A stretch of DNA of 64,000 nt, from assembly GCF_949628265.1 (NCBI RefSeq), contig NC_088786.1, positions 34,989,681 to 35,053,680 on the forward strand, in the 5' to 3' direction. The DNA comes from Cloeon dipterum (taxonomy: Eukaryota; Arthropoda; Insecta; Ephemeroptera; Baetidae). The position numbers were made by a program, and so were the translations under genes. Every line of letters begins with the position of its first letter. Within the stretch, counting starts at the first letter, position 1. Positions 1 through 12,639 of this stretch are shown piece by piece. The notes beneath the pieces are model-generated. The model was given only the letters and a program-made list of their open reading frames with translations. It searched no databases and had not been told where the DNA came from.

Positions 1-1750
1 GCGAAAGTGTGGGTGCGAGCGGGTCGTGTGCTCGCGAGGGGGAGGCTCTTGCGTTGCCTTTATTGATACCTGAGTTTCTCCCTCCGCTCTCCCCTGTGGG
101 CGCCCGAAAGTTAACGTCAGTACATATCGGTGCGCAACAATTAATAATGCGATAATATATCGTCAGGTAAAACCCTGACATGAAAATAATTAAGTTTACA
201 AAGTAATGTATTTTTCTATCATAAATTTGCCCAATTCTATGAAATTGTAACCTTAATAGCTTTCATAATATTATCTCTTTGTTCAACTGAATCTACCCTT
301 AACAGTCTGTGGAGAGAAGGGTATATATGGTTCCTGGAAAACTGTAAAAAATATGGGTTTCTTCACCAGCGGGCGGGACGAAATTTATATTTTCAAAGGC
401 AATAAAAGAGAAATTTTTAATTTACCTTGAAAAATTTATCGTCATGAAAATTTGAAGAAATGTTTAAATCGGACGGAGGTTTGTAAAAAATACCATAGTG
501 TCAATTGCAACTTAGTCAGGAGTAATCTAGCTGTTTAATTATTCAAGAATTTGCCTTTTATCTAGAAATCCGCACCCGCAGGCATTCATTTGGGCCGCTG
601 GACAGAACTCCCCAGTATAGTGTTACCCTCCCGGTAGAGCCGTGCCCTTTCAGGGTTATTTCTGACACCGCCAACTTTAATTATTTCCCAAAGTTGGAAA
701 TAGAAGATTTTGAATTTACGTTAAAAGAATTACTTCTTATAATATAAATTGAATCAAACTATTTCTAATATTTAAATTATTATTTATCTAGAACATGAAA
801 TAATATGAATTTTATTGGAGCGGCTTAAAATCTCGTAGTTTCTTTAATTACCAGGGTAAAGCAATGAAAGAGGCCAATTTATGTACTTAACAAGCTACTT
901 GTTTATATTGTTCACTGGAACTTGAACGATACAGCAAAATTTATAATATTGTGTATTTAAAATGAAACGTTTCCCTCAAAATTATTAACTCTTTTGCGAA
1001 CACTATTGAATTAATTAAAATAGGAACGGAGTAAACGAATTGAATTAAACTTTTCTTCGGAATTAATTACTTGACAAGAAAAGAAAATTAAGCTCGGTGA
1101 AATATTGTTTCTCACCACTCGCTCTGAAGTTAAGTCTGCGGACGTCTCCCACACTTGCCCGTTGTTAAAACGTGTCAAAAAATAGCTCTCAAAATGATTT
1201 TAGGGATATGTGAGTGTGCAATAGTTTCACCACACTTTAAAATGAGCAAATAAAACATCCCTACGAAATGAGATACAGTTGGTCGAGAATTAAGTGTTTG
1301 GTTTGGGGGTTTTTCTCTTGTTACCCAAAAAGATTACTCGTGCAATGAATTCTTACACAAAGATCGTTAAGCAATTTCGAATGCATTATCCTGTATCGGT
1401 AAAATAAGGGATCACAATAGCCTTAAATTGCATCATCTCATAAAATTAGTGAAATAAAGACAATTGAGGATTTGGAACTCGAGTTTCATTTTCTTTAACA
1501 TCCCAGGTGTTGCGGCCCTCCCAAGAAAGTTGCTGGGTGTGTGTTTTCTCATTTTATCTCCGCAATGCACATCAGACATTTATTCACAAGTCTGCCTCTT
1601 TTCGCGGCGATAAACAAACGGCAAGTTTGAGAACGCGCAATGGTTGTTTTGCGTAATTCTCGGTACAAATTGTTATTGCTGGAAAGAAAGTCGCGCCGCA
1701 AGTGCAATAATTCGCGGCGCGCAGGAAACAATGCAGAATAAGAGGTGTGC

Positions 1751-1777
1751 CCGCCACCGCCGCCACCGCCGCCGCCG
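1751..1777. repeat. GCC-type trinucleotide repeat
   Basis: An imperfect run of CCGCCA/CCG units, about 27 bp, read directly from the sequence. It explains the long arginine-rich and histidine-rich frames that overlap it. Confidence 0.9.
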
Positions 1778-2010
1778 TTTTACGGCGGTGTCATTATCTT
1801 TTAGTGCGATTTGCATTAAAATGCAAAGGCGGCCCGGAACGGAAAAACTTGGCGCGCTTGACGACTGCGAGGTAAGCAACTAACAATGGAGGCGTAATGA
1901 GAAACAGCATTGCATTATTGTTATTAGGCCGGTGTGTGTGTGTGTCTCCTTGTTATTACAGCACAAAGAAGAGAAGATGATGATGATAGCAGCGCGCCTC
2001 GCGCGTTTGT

Positions 2011-2027
2011 TTCTTTCTTTCTTTCTT
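2011..2027. repeat. (TTTC)n microsatellite
   Basis: About four tandem TTCT/TTTC units, inside a wider low-complexity region that also carries TGCTGC and GATGAT runs. Confidence 0.85.
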
Positions 2028-3690
2028 GTTTTGTACCTGCTCTCTGTGCTGTATATGTGTTGTTGCTGCTACTGCTGCAAAGTGTCACTTTTGCTGCTCG
2101 ACACAGACACACTCTCGGCACAGACAGCTTCAGATGAGAAAGCAGGAAAGAAAGGTGAGAGACAAGGAAAAGTAGTCTAGATGATGCAGTTCCTTCTATT
2201 ATTATACGCGGCTCCGTCGAGAGCGCAGCGCGCAGAGAAGAAATTTGCAACTTTTGCACTTCAGCGTGTTCTTTTGTGTGGACGCGAACGTGATTTCCTC
2301 GAGATGTCTGCTCAGACACAAAAAAAACACAATCACGGAAATCATGGTGCATGCGCTCGTCAGCAGGGATTCTCACCGGCACAGAGTAATTTACCATCCT
2401 CAAACTTTTAAGTTGAAACATTCAAATAATTCTTCCGAGCTTAAAATAATTTTATTTTACTTCACGCAGCATAGCCATAAATCAACACCTGCCACTTATC
2501 AGAGGTAAAATAAATACACATCTAGTCAAGCAGACATAAAAAGTGCAAATGTTTACCGACTGATCATGTTGGGGTATTGATTTTCTCCTCGAGCAAGAGC
2601 ACACAATCGTGTCAACGTGGCTGTGCGGTATCGACGACGACGACTCGATGGATATGGCCGTATAAAAATTGTGTCTGAGCTCTCTTATTTGGTGACGTGT
2701 GCATGCGTCTGCGGTGTGGTTTACCGTGGCCTAGGGCATATACACAGAGCCCCATTCATCACCGGTAGTGTCACACACGCCAATCAAGTGTGATGTATTT
2801 CTCTAATCACTCTGGCTCACGTCACTTATTATAAATGGCGCGGGCGGGTGAAAGATCGAGCGACGGGAAAATTCCGTGATGCTCCACCTCCGTCATCGGT
2901 ATCAACACCATCAGCCAAGCCGGCTCATTAAATCGTGCGCAGCTATCATTAGCAAAGGACAACAGGAAGCATTAATTAAAGAGCTAAGGCAATAACTCAC
3001 CAGCCCAAAAGTGGCGGGTTGACGACAGTGTTTTGCATGATGTAAAAACAACTATAAGTGTAACAGATAGAATATAACAGATCCTCAATCAATAACTATA
3101 TTTTTGTATGAAGAGAAGCAACAAAATTTTTTAATCGAATTGCGTCAAATATATTTTCTAAAAATGCAGCTTTACTCTCAGCGCTATGGGGGGAAAGCAT
3201 TTTTCTATAATATACACATATTAAATAATGGAAACTGTGACGAGAACGTGTCATAAAAATATGTCGTATGTGTCACCAAAGGCTTCATTCAAATTTTGAT
3301 TGTCTATAGCAGAAGGGTGTCGAAGAACTCCGCGGGTTAATTCAGAAGCCTTTTAAAACGCTGCTTTATAGACATGAATGCTTTTGTCTATATTGTAAAA
3401 TTATTCTGAGAATGCTACATGCAACCCTATTATATTTCAAAATGTTTAAAAAGGCTCTTTTAGAAAATAAGGATATTCTGGTACCAGTTTTATAATCTGA
3501 GCTCATTTCTCAAGTCGCCTGTTAGAAGCGCAAAAAATAAATCCTTTGTTTATGATCAGCAAGGCGAAATTTCGGTTTCCTCTTTTCACTGGATGAAATT
3601 CGAGCGACTTCTCGTGCTCTTCTTAGCCCGACTTTGGGCATCTGTGCGTGAATATTTATTCGGCGAGGCGTTTTTTACCCGAAAAGTTGT

Positions 3691-3709
3691 GGCGGCGGCG
3701 GCGGCGGCG
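3691..3709. repeat. (GCG)n microsatellite
   Basis: About six perfect GGC/GCG units. It creates a short poly-Ala or poly-Arg stretch in the overlapping open frames, which I do not regard as coding. Confidence 0.9.
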
Positions 3710-4147
3710 ACGTCTGAGAGGATCGACTACTACTGTTGCGCAGAGAATATTAAACGGTGCGCGTATCAAAAGGCATCATCGGTCCACAGAAGCTCCTTTA
3801 CCTGTCACGACCGCATTCCCAGAAGAGAGACGCATCGCATTGTTGTCATAAAAAGGCCGCAAAAGCAGAGCCCACTGAAGACTGTTGCACGGCTGATTAA
3901 TTAATCTTGAGCTGTCACAAATTAAAAAGGGAAGCGGTCCGTCACGATTTGGGCAATAAATTACGCCGCCGAAGACAAAGAAGGCCGATTTCGGCCGGCG
4001 GGGCGGCGTGGAACGAAAGCAGCAACACTGAATTCCCGTGTCGGACGTGGAAGCGCGCAAAAAATGCACAATTTATGGACTCGCGAATGGCACAGGTTGT
4101 AATGAGAACAATAGCCTTCATCCCAGGAATGGCGGGATCCTTTTTTC

Positions 4148-4153
4148 TTTATT
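4148..4153 (-). terminator. Polyadenylation signal of the 4289-5331 gene
   Basis: TTTATT on the plus strand reads AATAAA on the minus strand, about 135 bp downstream of the stop codon at 4289. This gives the minus-strand gene a plausible short 3' UTR. Confidence 0.55.
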
Positions 4154-4288
4154 TATACTCGAGCATAAAATATTCCGGCCTGAGAAACTCGCTTACACAG
4201 AGAGACACAAAAAGCGACTCCTTGAATGCGGCATTTTCACTTTGTAAGTCACTTTTGCGCGCGCTGCCTCTAATTAAATGAGAGAGTT

Positions 4289-5331
4289 TCAATTACCGTC
4301 TCCGTCTTGCTGTAATGAAGACATGAAGTCTTTGATCCTGTCGATGCTGGACCTGCTGACGGAGCTGCCTCCGCCGCTTTGCGCGTTTTTCAGCATCTCA
4401 ATCAGAGCCGGAAGCACTTTGTTCAGGGAGAAAACGCTCAACACTGCCGCACAGAAGGCGCCCATGACCCCGGGGGCGGCGTGGGCCAGCGGGGGACACA
4501 GGGTGACCACGATCACGACCAAACTGGCTGGAAGGGCCGTGTACACCATCATCGGCGGCATGATCTCCTCTTTCAGGAACTCCAGGATGTGGGTCAGCCG
4601 CCTGGTCAGCCAATCGTACCACGCTTCTTTGGGTTCGCTTTGGTCTGGAGGAGGATTGTCTGTCTTCGTGTACCTGAAAATTAAATAAACTCTTGTCAAA
4701 TGAATTGCTCAATTAAACAAAGTCCCATACTTTGTTCGCCAGGTTGAGCTTGTTTGTGGTCTGGTCCAATTCATGTTTGTCTTTGACTTAAAGGTGTCCA
4801 GCAGTTCTTTGACTTTCTGAGTGCAGCTGTTCAGCTCAGACACGGCTTTTGCAGTCAAATTCACTTTCTCTTCAGCTTCCTCCGCCCACTTTTCGTCTTC
4901 CGTCGCCCTAATCCTCTGAAAGAAACTCCTTGCTGCGTCTGACACCTCCTCCACCTGTGGAACCAGGTATTCGGAAATCTTCTCATCAATAGTGGTCACC
5001 TTTTCAGCAAAAGAAAAGAGTTGGTCTTTTGGATTTGGAATGCTGTAATCACGAATTAATATTTTTATTTAATAAAAAATTAGCATAATTGTTAATTAAA
5101 ATTTAAATATTAAAAGTGGCATACTCTTTACCTTTCCAGTGCTTTCTCAGCCTTCTCCCACAAAGTTGAACACATTTTATACACTTCACGCTCAAATAAA
5201 TCGCAGTAAAATTAAGTCTGCAACCATTCTCTGTTGTAGGAAGCAGGACAGGACCGAAAGAAGAAACGCGTCTCAAAACTGTCTGAAGGAGAGCATCAAA
5301 GCTTACCAGCCTGATACACATCAAAATCCAT
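4289..5331 (-). CDS. Uncharacterised protein with C-terminal hydrophobic hairpin
   Basis: Minus-strand gene assembled by eye. Exons are 5307-5331, 5132-5183, 4731-5042 and 4289-4673. The introns of 123, 89 and 57 bp all have GT...AG ends, and the phases join without a stop to give 257 aa. The first exon is the least certain: its acceptor is weak, and an alternative start at ATG 5175 would give 246 aa. In the 246-aa numbering, residues 1-118 are charged and helix-prone with many Glu and Lys, including AEKALES and EEAEEKV stretches. Residues 137-155 are amphipathic. Two hydrophobic segments follow at about 158-182 and 186-213, broken by Pro-Pro and Ala-Pro. The tail is Ser/Gly-rich and polar. 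This suggests a cytoplasmic helical domain with a membrane-inserted hairpin. I do not recognise the family. An AATAAA lies about 135 bp downstream. Confidence 0.65.
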
Positions 5332-7439
5332 CACAGCAATTTGCAGATTTCAAATAAAATTGGGGGACTAAACTGTGATTAATAAATTCTATGCAAAATA
5401 TTATAAAACGGTTTCCACACACGAATTCCCAGCGGAGCTTGAGTTAATTAAAATATTGCGTGATTATTTCTAGGTTGGCAACATTTCCAAGTGGTGAATT
5501 TAGTGAATCATCAGCCACCACAAGCTGAGCTATTTTAAAACAGGACTCACTCATTGTCGTGCACGTGACTCGTCGCAAAAAATGACGCTTTGATGCAAAG
5601 CGTGTATATATTAAATTTTAATTTGTTCCCAATTGCAGTGCTTTGACAAAAAATATTTATCAGGAGCAGAACATGTAATTAAAAAAGGCACCGCCTCGCG
5701 CACTATCAGTAAAGGACACGTAATTTTATCTTAGAGGAAGTAAGATAATTGAACCTTTTCACAGAATTTGGCTCTTTAAAACGTCAACTGCACTGGGGTT
5801 CTTTTTGTGAAATGACTCACTTTTGTGCCATTGGAGCATAGCAATAAAACATCTAATTTTAACTTCGTCGAAATGGTTTATGGCGCAAAATTATAGCAGT
5901 AGAGAAATAAATGACATCAAGATAGCACAGTTGCAATTAAAATGTGAGTGACAACTTTTGCGATAGTAGACAGGAAAACGCAATAAAAACGCGACGAACA
6001 CGCCAAAACCACTTTGGTCGAGCTCAATTAATTTTAATTGGCCGCGCAAAGGTGCTGCGTATTAAGAATTTCCACAGTGGCGTGAAATTGACGGCAGGGT
6101 GCCCATCTCACGACCACCACCGCGAAAATGATGAATTCCAAAAGGAAGCGGTTTGTTATGGAACATAAAAGGCGAGTGCGAGTGAGCCAGAGAGCGAGTG
6201 TATTAACAATGACGATGATGTGTTGCATATTACATGCAAGATTGATGAGCCGTGTGTCAAGATGGATGAGGGATGGTTTCCGCTCTTGTAAATTATCATC
6301 AGAGCTATAGCTGCGTGTGAGTGTGCGATGCTGAATGAGCCCTCCCACAGACACATAACAAGATGCAATAATGATAATAATGAGCCGCGCGCAGGACCTC
6401 CTGCACTATTATTCATTTTATGCGTGTGTATTTTAACTGTGTCAAAGGCGGCACTCAGCTTTGCCATCTTGATATCCCATAATGTCAGCGGTGACGCGTC
6501 TCAACTGCCAGTTAGTTATACATTATGGCCCATCAACCGTTCGCCGGCCAACTGGCTGCTGCCGCTGCTATAATGCTACACTGGGCATTTCGGCCTCTCG
6601 GCGTCGACCGACGAATTAATTTAATGGCACTGCCGCAAGCTTTGATCAAGACGTAACTCGACGACGATGGAGGCCAACTTAATTGCGCAATTAACTAAGT
6701 ACAAGCCGAATAATGCACTGCGCTTTGGTATGTTCCCATAAACTTCCTATGAGCTATTCCATGCCTGCTTACTGACTAATTTAATGCCCACCACGCGGAG
6801 ATTCTCTGAATTTTTCATCAAACGGTCACAGCAAAATGATTTTAAGAGTGGAAATTTGACGGAGCCGACTTTATTTCACGCATTTTTACGGCAGTTTATA
6901 TGATGGTCCCGCAACCCGTTTTTGATGGCAGGCTTGGAATTTTAGAACTTATTTGGATGTAAAAAACGAGATGAGTGTTTGTGATTTATGGTAATGGCTT
7001 TTAGTACCGTGTATCTTTTTCCTATTTAAATTCCCCAACTTATTTATGGTGGCTTTACTGAATTGCGACGGTTGAAAACATTTAATTATATTTTCATAAG
7101 GAGCTTTCACTTTATTAAGGGTGATTCTACATTCTTTTTAGTCACAATTTCAGAATTTTGCAAAAATTTGACTAAGAAACCAATATAAAAATGGTATGAT
7201 CTAATCTCCGCTCAGGTTGTTTTTTAAATTGTGGTTTCATCCTCAGCTAAATTCTTAGTAAGCAGACAAAGCGTATTCATACGTTCGTATTTTCAGTATT
7301 TTGACATCTCTATAACAGAAATATAGATACGATGATCCAGAATCCACCTTTGCCCTCAATTTGTGTGCAACCATTTTAAGGTAAAGAACTGCTGATATGA
7401 CCATTATTTCTAAAGTTGGAAAAATATGGTTGTTTTGTA
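5332..7439. other. Non-coding stretch, nothing recognised
   Basis: AT-rich spacer upstream of the minus-strand gene. Short open frames at 5944-6168 and 6034-6573 overlap each other on both strands and have no domain, supported splice site or codon signal. I see no RNA gene here. Confidence 0.5.
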
Positions 7440-7865
7440 GGGACTGAAGTGCACTAAGCATGTCCATTGGAGAAAGGTTCGCTCTGTAAAGTGACCAATC
7501 AGGGTAAAAGATTTAAAGACCACTGGGTTCAGCACTCCATTGAATGTAAAATATTACCAATCGGATGTCTAGCAAAATTATGAGCATGGCATGTTCCATA
7601 AATCTAAAAAAATCCCACGGTTTAACTTCTTGTTTTCTTGCTTGTCAGCGGTTCCATTGTCAGTGAGAAGACCCCACAATGGGCAACGCAGGTATATAAC
7701 AGGTGCAACCACAAAAGGACCTAGTTCCAAGTTCCTAGCAAAGTTTTTTTTTTGTCAAGGAGATAAAGCGTTTTCCCAACGCTTGTCAAGCTGAATAACA
7801 GAGGGATGACCGTTTCTTTGTCCATTCAATAGAAGAATGTGTAGCCACTAGATTTTTGGACACAC
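7440..7865. repeat. Diverged copy of a dispersed repeat family
   Basis: This stretch aligns in the same orientation with 12840-13250 and 38120-38520. Shared blocks include GGAGAAAGGTTC, GTGACCAATCAGGGTAAAAG, GGTTCCATTGTCAGTGAG and CAGGTGCAACCACAAAAGG. The poly-G run present in the other two copies is replaced here by unrelated sequence. The minus-strand frames over it are not conserved as proteins, so I treat it as a non-coding repeat. Confidence 0.75.
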
Positions 7866-10187
7866 CGAACAATAGTCGCATCTGCTTGAATGGAAGCAGT
7901 GGAGTCAATTTTACTAGGTCTTTGAAAAATATACATTTTTTATTAACTTGAATCTTAACAAGGAAGTAGTATTTTTTTGTTTTTGGTAATTATACATATC
8001 ACAAATTACTGCTATTGCCATACGGAACAAATTCTTTCTGCTATCTATATACAACTGGTTTAAACATACAACCTGTTTTTGCTTTTAATAACAGTGTTCA
8101 ATTCAGTAATTAAACATTCAGTGAAGTGGCAGTTCAGCACTTTAAGAAGGAGCCCAACATGTTTCGCAGCAATCAATCACGAAGCACACATACACGGATG
8201 ATTGATTTGCAGCTAGTTGTTTTGTGATTTCAAATTCAAATGTGAAACACACTGATTACATACCTGTGGATTGCGCGGCGTGATTAATCAATAGATACCT
8301 GGCGTTTATTAATAACGGGGAAGAACGGCACAGGGCGGAGAGATTAATCATTCACTTTGAAGTTTCGTGCCACTAATGAAAAACACCGTCATTTTCCCCT
8401 CACTCCCGCGCGCGCTCTAGCTTTTTGCGTATTAACAAACATTTTTATTGGAAGTGATAATTCAGGCCTGGAACATGAAGCCATAAATCTGCACCGGAAT
8501 TATAAATTGCCACGCGATTTTATTAATAAGCAGATGTGGCCTGCGATACCTTTCGCTGCCAGCCTTGCAGCTTATCTTCTCTCTTTCTCGCCGAGTGTGT
8601 GTGTTTCTGTTTCGAAAGCGGCACGACGAGCAGCCAAGGTGGGCAACAGTTGTTTTAATTGATGGCCGTGCTCATCTGTAAAAGACTTAATTATTGGTGC
8701 CGGCCAGCCCAGGCCAGCGTATCAAGCGCACGATTTATGTTGCGATTCTTGGGCTGCCATAAATTTCGCCGCTCTTGGAATTCCAATTATATACACTCGC
8801 GCTGCCGGAGAAAAAGCAAAGCAAGCAAGTGATCGGCAAGATGGGCTCAGCCCGATGGCTAGGCAATTTATTTATGTATTTGCTCTGGACACTTATCGCT
8901 TATTTATTGCGCTGCACCAGCCTCTCCGTACATTCAGCAAATTAAATTGCTGCCGAGATAATTTAATTTACCAACTGCAATTTTGATAATGAGTCGATTT
9001 GAAAATCCTGTTCTCTCTCGTGGAGGAAAATTCTGCTCGCTTAATTGCACGAAGCTGTGAGAGGAACGAGAAAACTGCAACTTTTGCAACTTTGTTGGCT
9101 CATTGCCTCATGATTTATATTTATTAAACTGACGACTAAAGGTTTGAAGGTTAATAAAAATAAAATTGATTAAAGCGATAATAGAGATATTGGTTCTCCA
9201 CGCACAAATTCAAAGTTTGTTTGCTATTTGCTTCATAAGAAATTAAATTATTCCCATACACTTTGTGTTGCAATTAATTCAATTATAATTAGCCTCACTA
9301 TTCACACACCTTTTCCATAATTGCTCTTTGTTCGCGTTTATGTGCGACAAGAGGCTTTAAATTTAGACACGAAGCCAGTTCAAATTATCAGCAGTCGGAA
9401 CTGTATTCACAATTAGCGTCAAGTCAAACGTACTCCAATTCCGAGTGTTGCGTGAGAGGTATTTATTTAATATTACGACGTTCGCGGCTGTCATACAAAT
9501 GACATTGCAGCGGCGAGTTGCTCCACTTAAAGATTAAAAAGCTGCTTGCGACTGCTACTGGAACAACTTATTAATATCTCTTACTGGCACACACACAACA
9601 GGTGTGTGCATATTTCATTCCACGTTCGCAGCATTTTCTTTGCTCTTCGGCATTTTAATGTGAACCGAACCTGACGGGCAAAATTGAGGAATTCTACCGA
9701 CGGCTGACGGCAAAATGACTGGAAATCGGTCTTAAGTTCTTTACTGCTGCACTCGACAGCAGCCTGATGGAAAATAATAAACGTGTGTGACGGGAATCAT
9801 TTCCAATGCCATTAAATCATTACGCAATCAAGTAACAGCAACAACTGCTCACTCTGAACTGCTGTTGATGTGCGGCTTCAGACATCAAGTTAAACGAGAT
9901 TTCGTAGCCATCATATATATACAATGATGGACGTGTGTGCTTTTTCACAAGTTGATGTATGTTAAGGAAAGACATGCCACAGAAACTTAAACTCTCTTTT
10001 TGTCATTTAACTGTTGCGAAGTTTTTGCCGTCTGTCTCTTTGAAATGAAAGTTGAATGGTTGAGTGTTTTTTTTTGTTGATACAATGATTTAATTTACCG
10101 ACTGAATTTAATTTCATAAACAATGAAAGGAAACAAAAAAGATTTTCTGAACCAAAAGTTAAATGATTTTAAAATAATTGGAGAGAA

Positions 10188-10772
10188 GTGAACATTTCGA
10201 AAATAGGTTGTGCAGGAGATCAATTTTGTAGTATGGACTTTTTTGTTTTTTTGGAGTTAGGATTCTTAATCGGACTTACTACACGTGAACGACAAAAACC
10301 GGAATGTTATTTTCAAAATTATAATACGCGAAAATTAAATTTAACAGTGGGGACCAGAGTCGTGCGTCGCGCAAATATGGTGTCCGGTGAAGCATGGTGC
10401 GAAAAAAACGGTCACATGAAAATTTTTGGTCAATATTGTGATATAATTTGCATTACGTGTACTAATAATTGTGTATTTTGGATCGTAACAAGAAACTCTT
10501 TGACACTCATATGGGAATCCAAAGAGAGCTTTTTGTTTCCCACATTATCAGACGCTATCTTGATTCTGCGCGGTGGCAACCAATTTTATCGCATGCTGAA
10601 ATTTAATAAAAAAAATATAAATGCATTCAATAATAATAATGCAGGAGTGTTTTACGTCATACTTGTACCAATTGCAACACCTAGAAAATTATACCGGCAA
10701 TCTTTTGCAAGGGTAAATTTATTTTTGGGTATTTTCATGTTCCCAGCATGCAGAGTCACGATTGTATTATGA
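10188..10772 (+). CDS. Orphan open frame of unknown status
   Basis: A 585-base frame without stops in AT-rich DNA. It is longer than most chance frames here but starts at GTG; the first internal ATG is at 10233. The encoded 194 residues are rich in Asn, Phe and Ile, with scattered Cys in a CDIICITCTNNC stretch. There is no signal peptide, convincing transmembrane array or domain that I recognise. An in-frame stop lies just upstream, near 10166, so it does not extend 5' without splicing. I see no poly(A) signal or promoter that would settle it. It could be a chance frame, a single exon or a decayed mobile-element fragment. Confidence 0.2.
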   Translation: MNISKIGCAGDQFCSMDFFVFLELGFLIGLTTRERQKPECYFQNYNTRKLNLTVGTRVVRRANMVSGEAWCEKNGHMKIFGQYCDIICITCTNNCVFWIVTRNSLTLIWESKESFLFPTLSDAILILRGGNQFYRMLKFNKKNINAFNNNNAGVFYVILVPIATPRKLYRQSFARVNLFLGIFMFPACRVTIVL

Positions 10773-11418
10773 TTTGTCAGCTTTCCCACGCTTGTAAATC
10801 TCATTGCACATGCATTTCCCCAAAATGTTGTTAAATTTATTTTGACTTTACGACGCAAAAGCTCTAGCGACCGTCCAGCAGCAGCAAGCAGATGCTTACC
10901 TTTTAACCATAACGATTTTCTGAGCAATCAAATACCAGGGCCATAATTCATAAGTGTCGCGGCGGAAAACGGATCAACACAATGCATTTTGGAATTGCAG
11001 TGCTAGTTGTCCGGTCGTAAATGTTGTCTTTTTATGGATATGCTCACGAATGAATAAGCAGCTATGGTCGCGGCCAGTGGTGCAGGATGGCACAAAACAC
11101 TCTCTCTCCGCACGTCGACACAATATTTATTGCCGCGCGCACAGCGAGCGCACAGTAGCGCATGCATGCATCCGATGATAATAGCAGCAGATATCCCATT
11201 CTGAGAAAGAGCACACAATGTGAAATTGAATTCTTTTTTGACAGCGGCACTAAAGAATAATGTTTTCCATCTCATTAAGCACCCACAATACGTCGTGTAC
11301 GAGGCCGGGCCATGGCGGCCCCGCGCGGCGAGAAATGATTTATTATGTATCATAATAAAGTACCGTGACTCTTCACTCCAAAAGCTTCCTAATAATGACG
11401 TAGTGGATTTTCTCGTAC

Positions 11419-11437
11419 GTGTGTGTGTGTGTGTGTG
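11419..11437. repeat. (GT)n microsatellite
   Basis: About nine to ten perfect GT units followed by CTCC. It generates Val/Cys and Thr/His runs in overlapping frames. Confidence 0.9.
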
Positions 11438-12324
11438 CTCCACCGCCGCGGCCTTTTTACATGTTGATTATTACCTATAGGCATCATGCGAAGAGTGCTG
11501 CATCATGTTTGCAGCTGCTGCGCTACCACTACTTATCAAATGAATGCATTTTCGCCGTCGGCCGCCATGTATTTGTTGTTGATGAAGGTGAAAAATTAAT
11601 AATTCTCCATAAATAATATGTCAAATGCGCTTTCTGCTGATGCCTGATGATAGTAAAAATTTGTACAGCGTGTGTGTGTGCGTGTCTGAGCCGCGCGTCG
11701 GTGCCATAATTAATCATCGCCCTGTGTGACGTGCGAGTTTCATTCTTCTTTGCGCAAAGGAAATTTGGACGCTGATTAATGAGCGCCTTGATGATACGAA
11801 AATGTTTTACGCAGATAAATTTAACGAGCGGGCGCCTTAATCCTTGGTCACATGTGTTCCTTATGAAATTCGCGTCACTGCTAACTCTCAAGGAGCACAA
11901 ACCAACACGCCATTAATTGTAAGAAGAGAGAAAATCCGTCTCACCAAGCGAAGAGCGAGGAGTTTGAGTAATGCTTGCTTCTTAGTAACTTCTACTTCAA
12001 CGTTTTGTTGCGACACAAAATTTATAGTTTAAATAGTAAGCAACACAATATCTACTAATCAACTATATTGTAATTGCAATTTTTGAAAAAATAAAATTAA
12101 ATGCATTATCGAAGACGGGATCAATTTTCTTAACCTCTCATAAATTGTCTTTCAGGACAGCAAACCGTTAAACAAGTTCGTCTCCCAGGTTGTCAGACGC
12201 TTCATTCAGGGGTCAGCCATACCAATGACTTCACGTTATCACAAAGTGTAACCATATGTTAATTCAAAAGTCAACGTTGGCGATTAATACTGGTTAACGG
12301 GAAATTTCATCTGCACTGAAATCT

Positions 12325-12570
12325 AGGGCCAAAGCTGTACTGGCTGGGACTCAGCACTTCCCGTGGGCTATATATGAGCAAACCGAGTCTCAATAACACC
12401 GCCGAGCTGATAGCATGGAACAAGTGACCCGACTGGCCGCAGAGGAGGAAATATGTGGCAATATTTTCGCCTCCCCGCACCGAAGTCTTTTATTGAAACG
12501 CAAGAAATTTGTCCCTAAAGCAGCTTGAAAGGTGCGAAAACCAGCATATGGCGCGTAATTGCTCCAGCCC
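12325..12570. repeat. Diverged dispersed repeat, copy 1
   Basis: Aligns with 52665-52885 in the same orientation. Shared landmarks, in order, are GTC(T/C)CAATAACACCG, CCTCC(C)CGCACCGA, TTGAAAC and GAAAGGTGC. The copies are clearly related but strongly diverged. I see neither a tRNA-like box A/B pair nor terminal repeats, so the class is unknown. Confidence 0.5.
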
Positions 12571-12639
12571 TTTATGATGGGAGGTTTCAGCTAACAATAA
12601 GATTCAAGCAGAAGAAAAGTGTTTTTTTTTCAAAAAGAA

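Larger units (their letters stand above)
1..4147. other. Non-coding stretch with microsatellites
   Basis: No convincing gene is seen here. Open frames near 1644-2508 and 3593-4281 run through GCC/GCG, TTTC and GT low-complexity runs and lack recognisable domains or supported splice sites. A single perfect kappa-B-like 11-mer, GGGAAAATTCC, lies at 2865-2875. One such site is not evidence of regulation. Confidence 0.5.
7866..12324. other. Non-coding stretch
   Basis: Mostly AT-rich unique-looking sequence with frequent TTAATTAA-like words and short CG-rich islands. The only open frame of note is 10188-10772, listed separately. No RNA gene or mobile element was recognised. Confidence 0.45.

Noticed and set aside
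1924-2421. 165-codon minus-strand frame
   Set aside because: It runs through GT, TTTC and TGCTGC low-complexity DNA, is open on both strands, and has no domain or splice support.
2865-2875. Perfect kappa-B-like site GGGAAAATTCC
   Set aside because: A single short motif in 64 kb is expected by chance and no adjacent promoter was identified.
3593-3904. ATG-started 103-codon frame with a hydrophobic start
   Set aside because: Its middle is a GCG microsatellite giving poly-Ala, and no domain, poly(A) signal or partner exon was seen.
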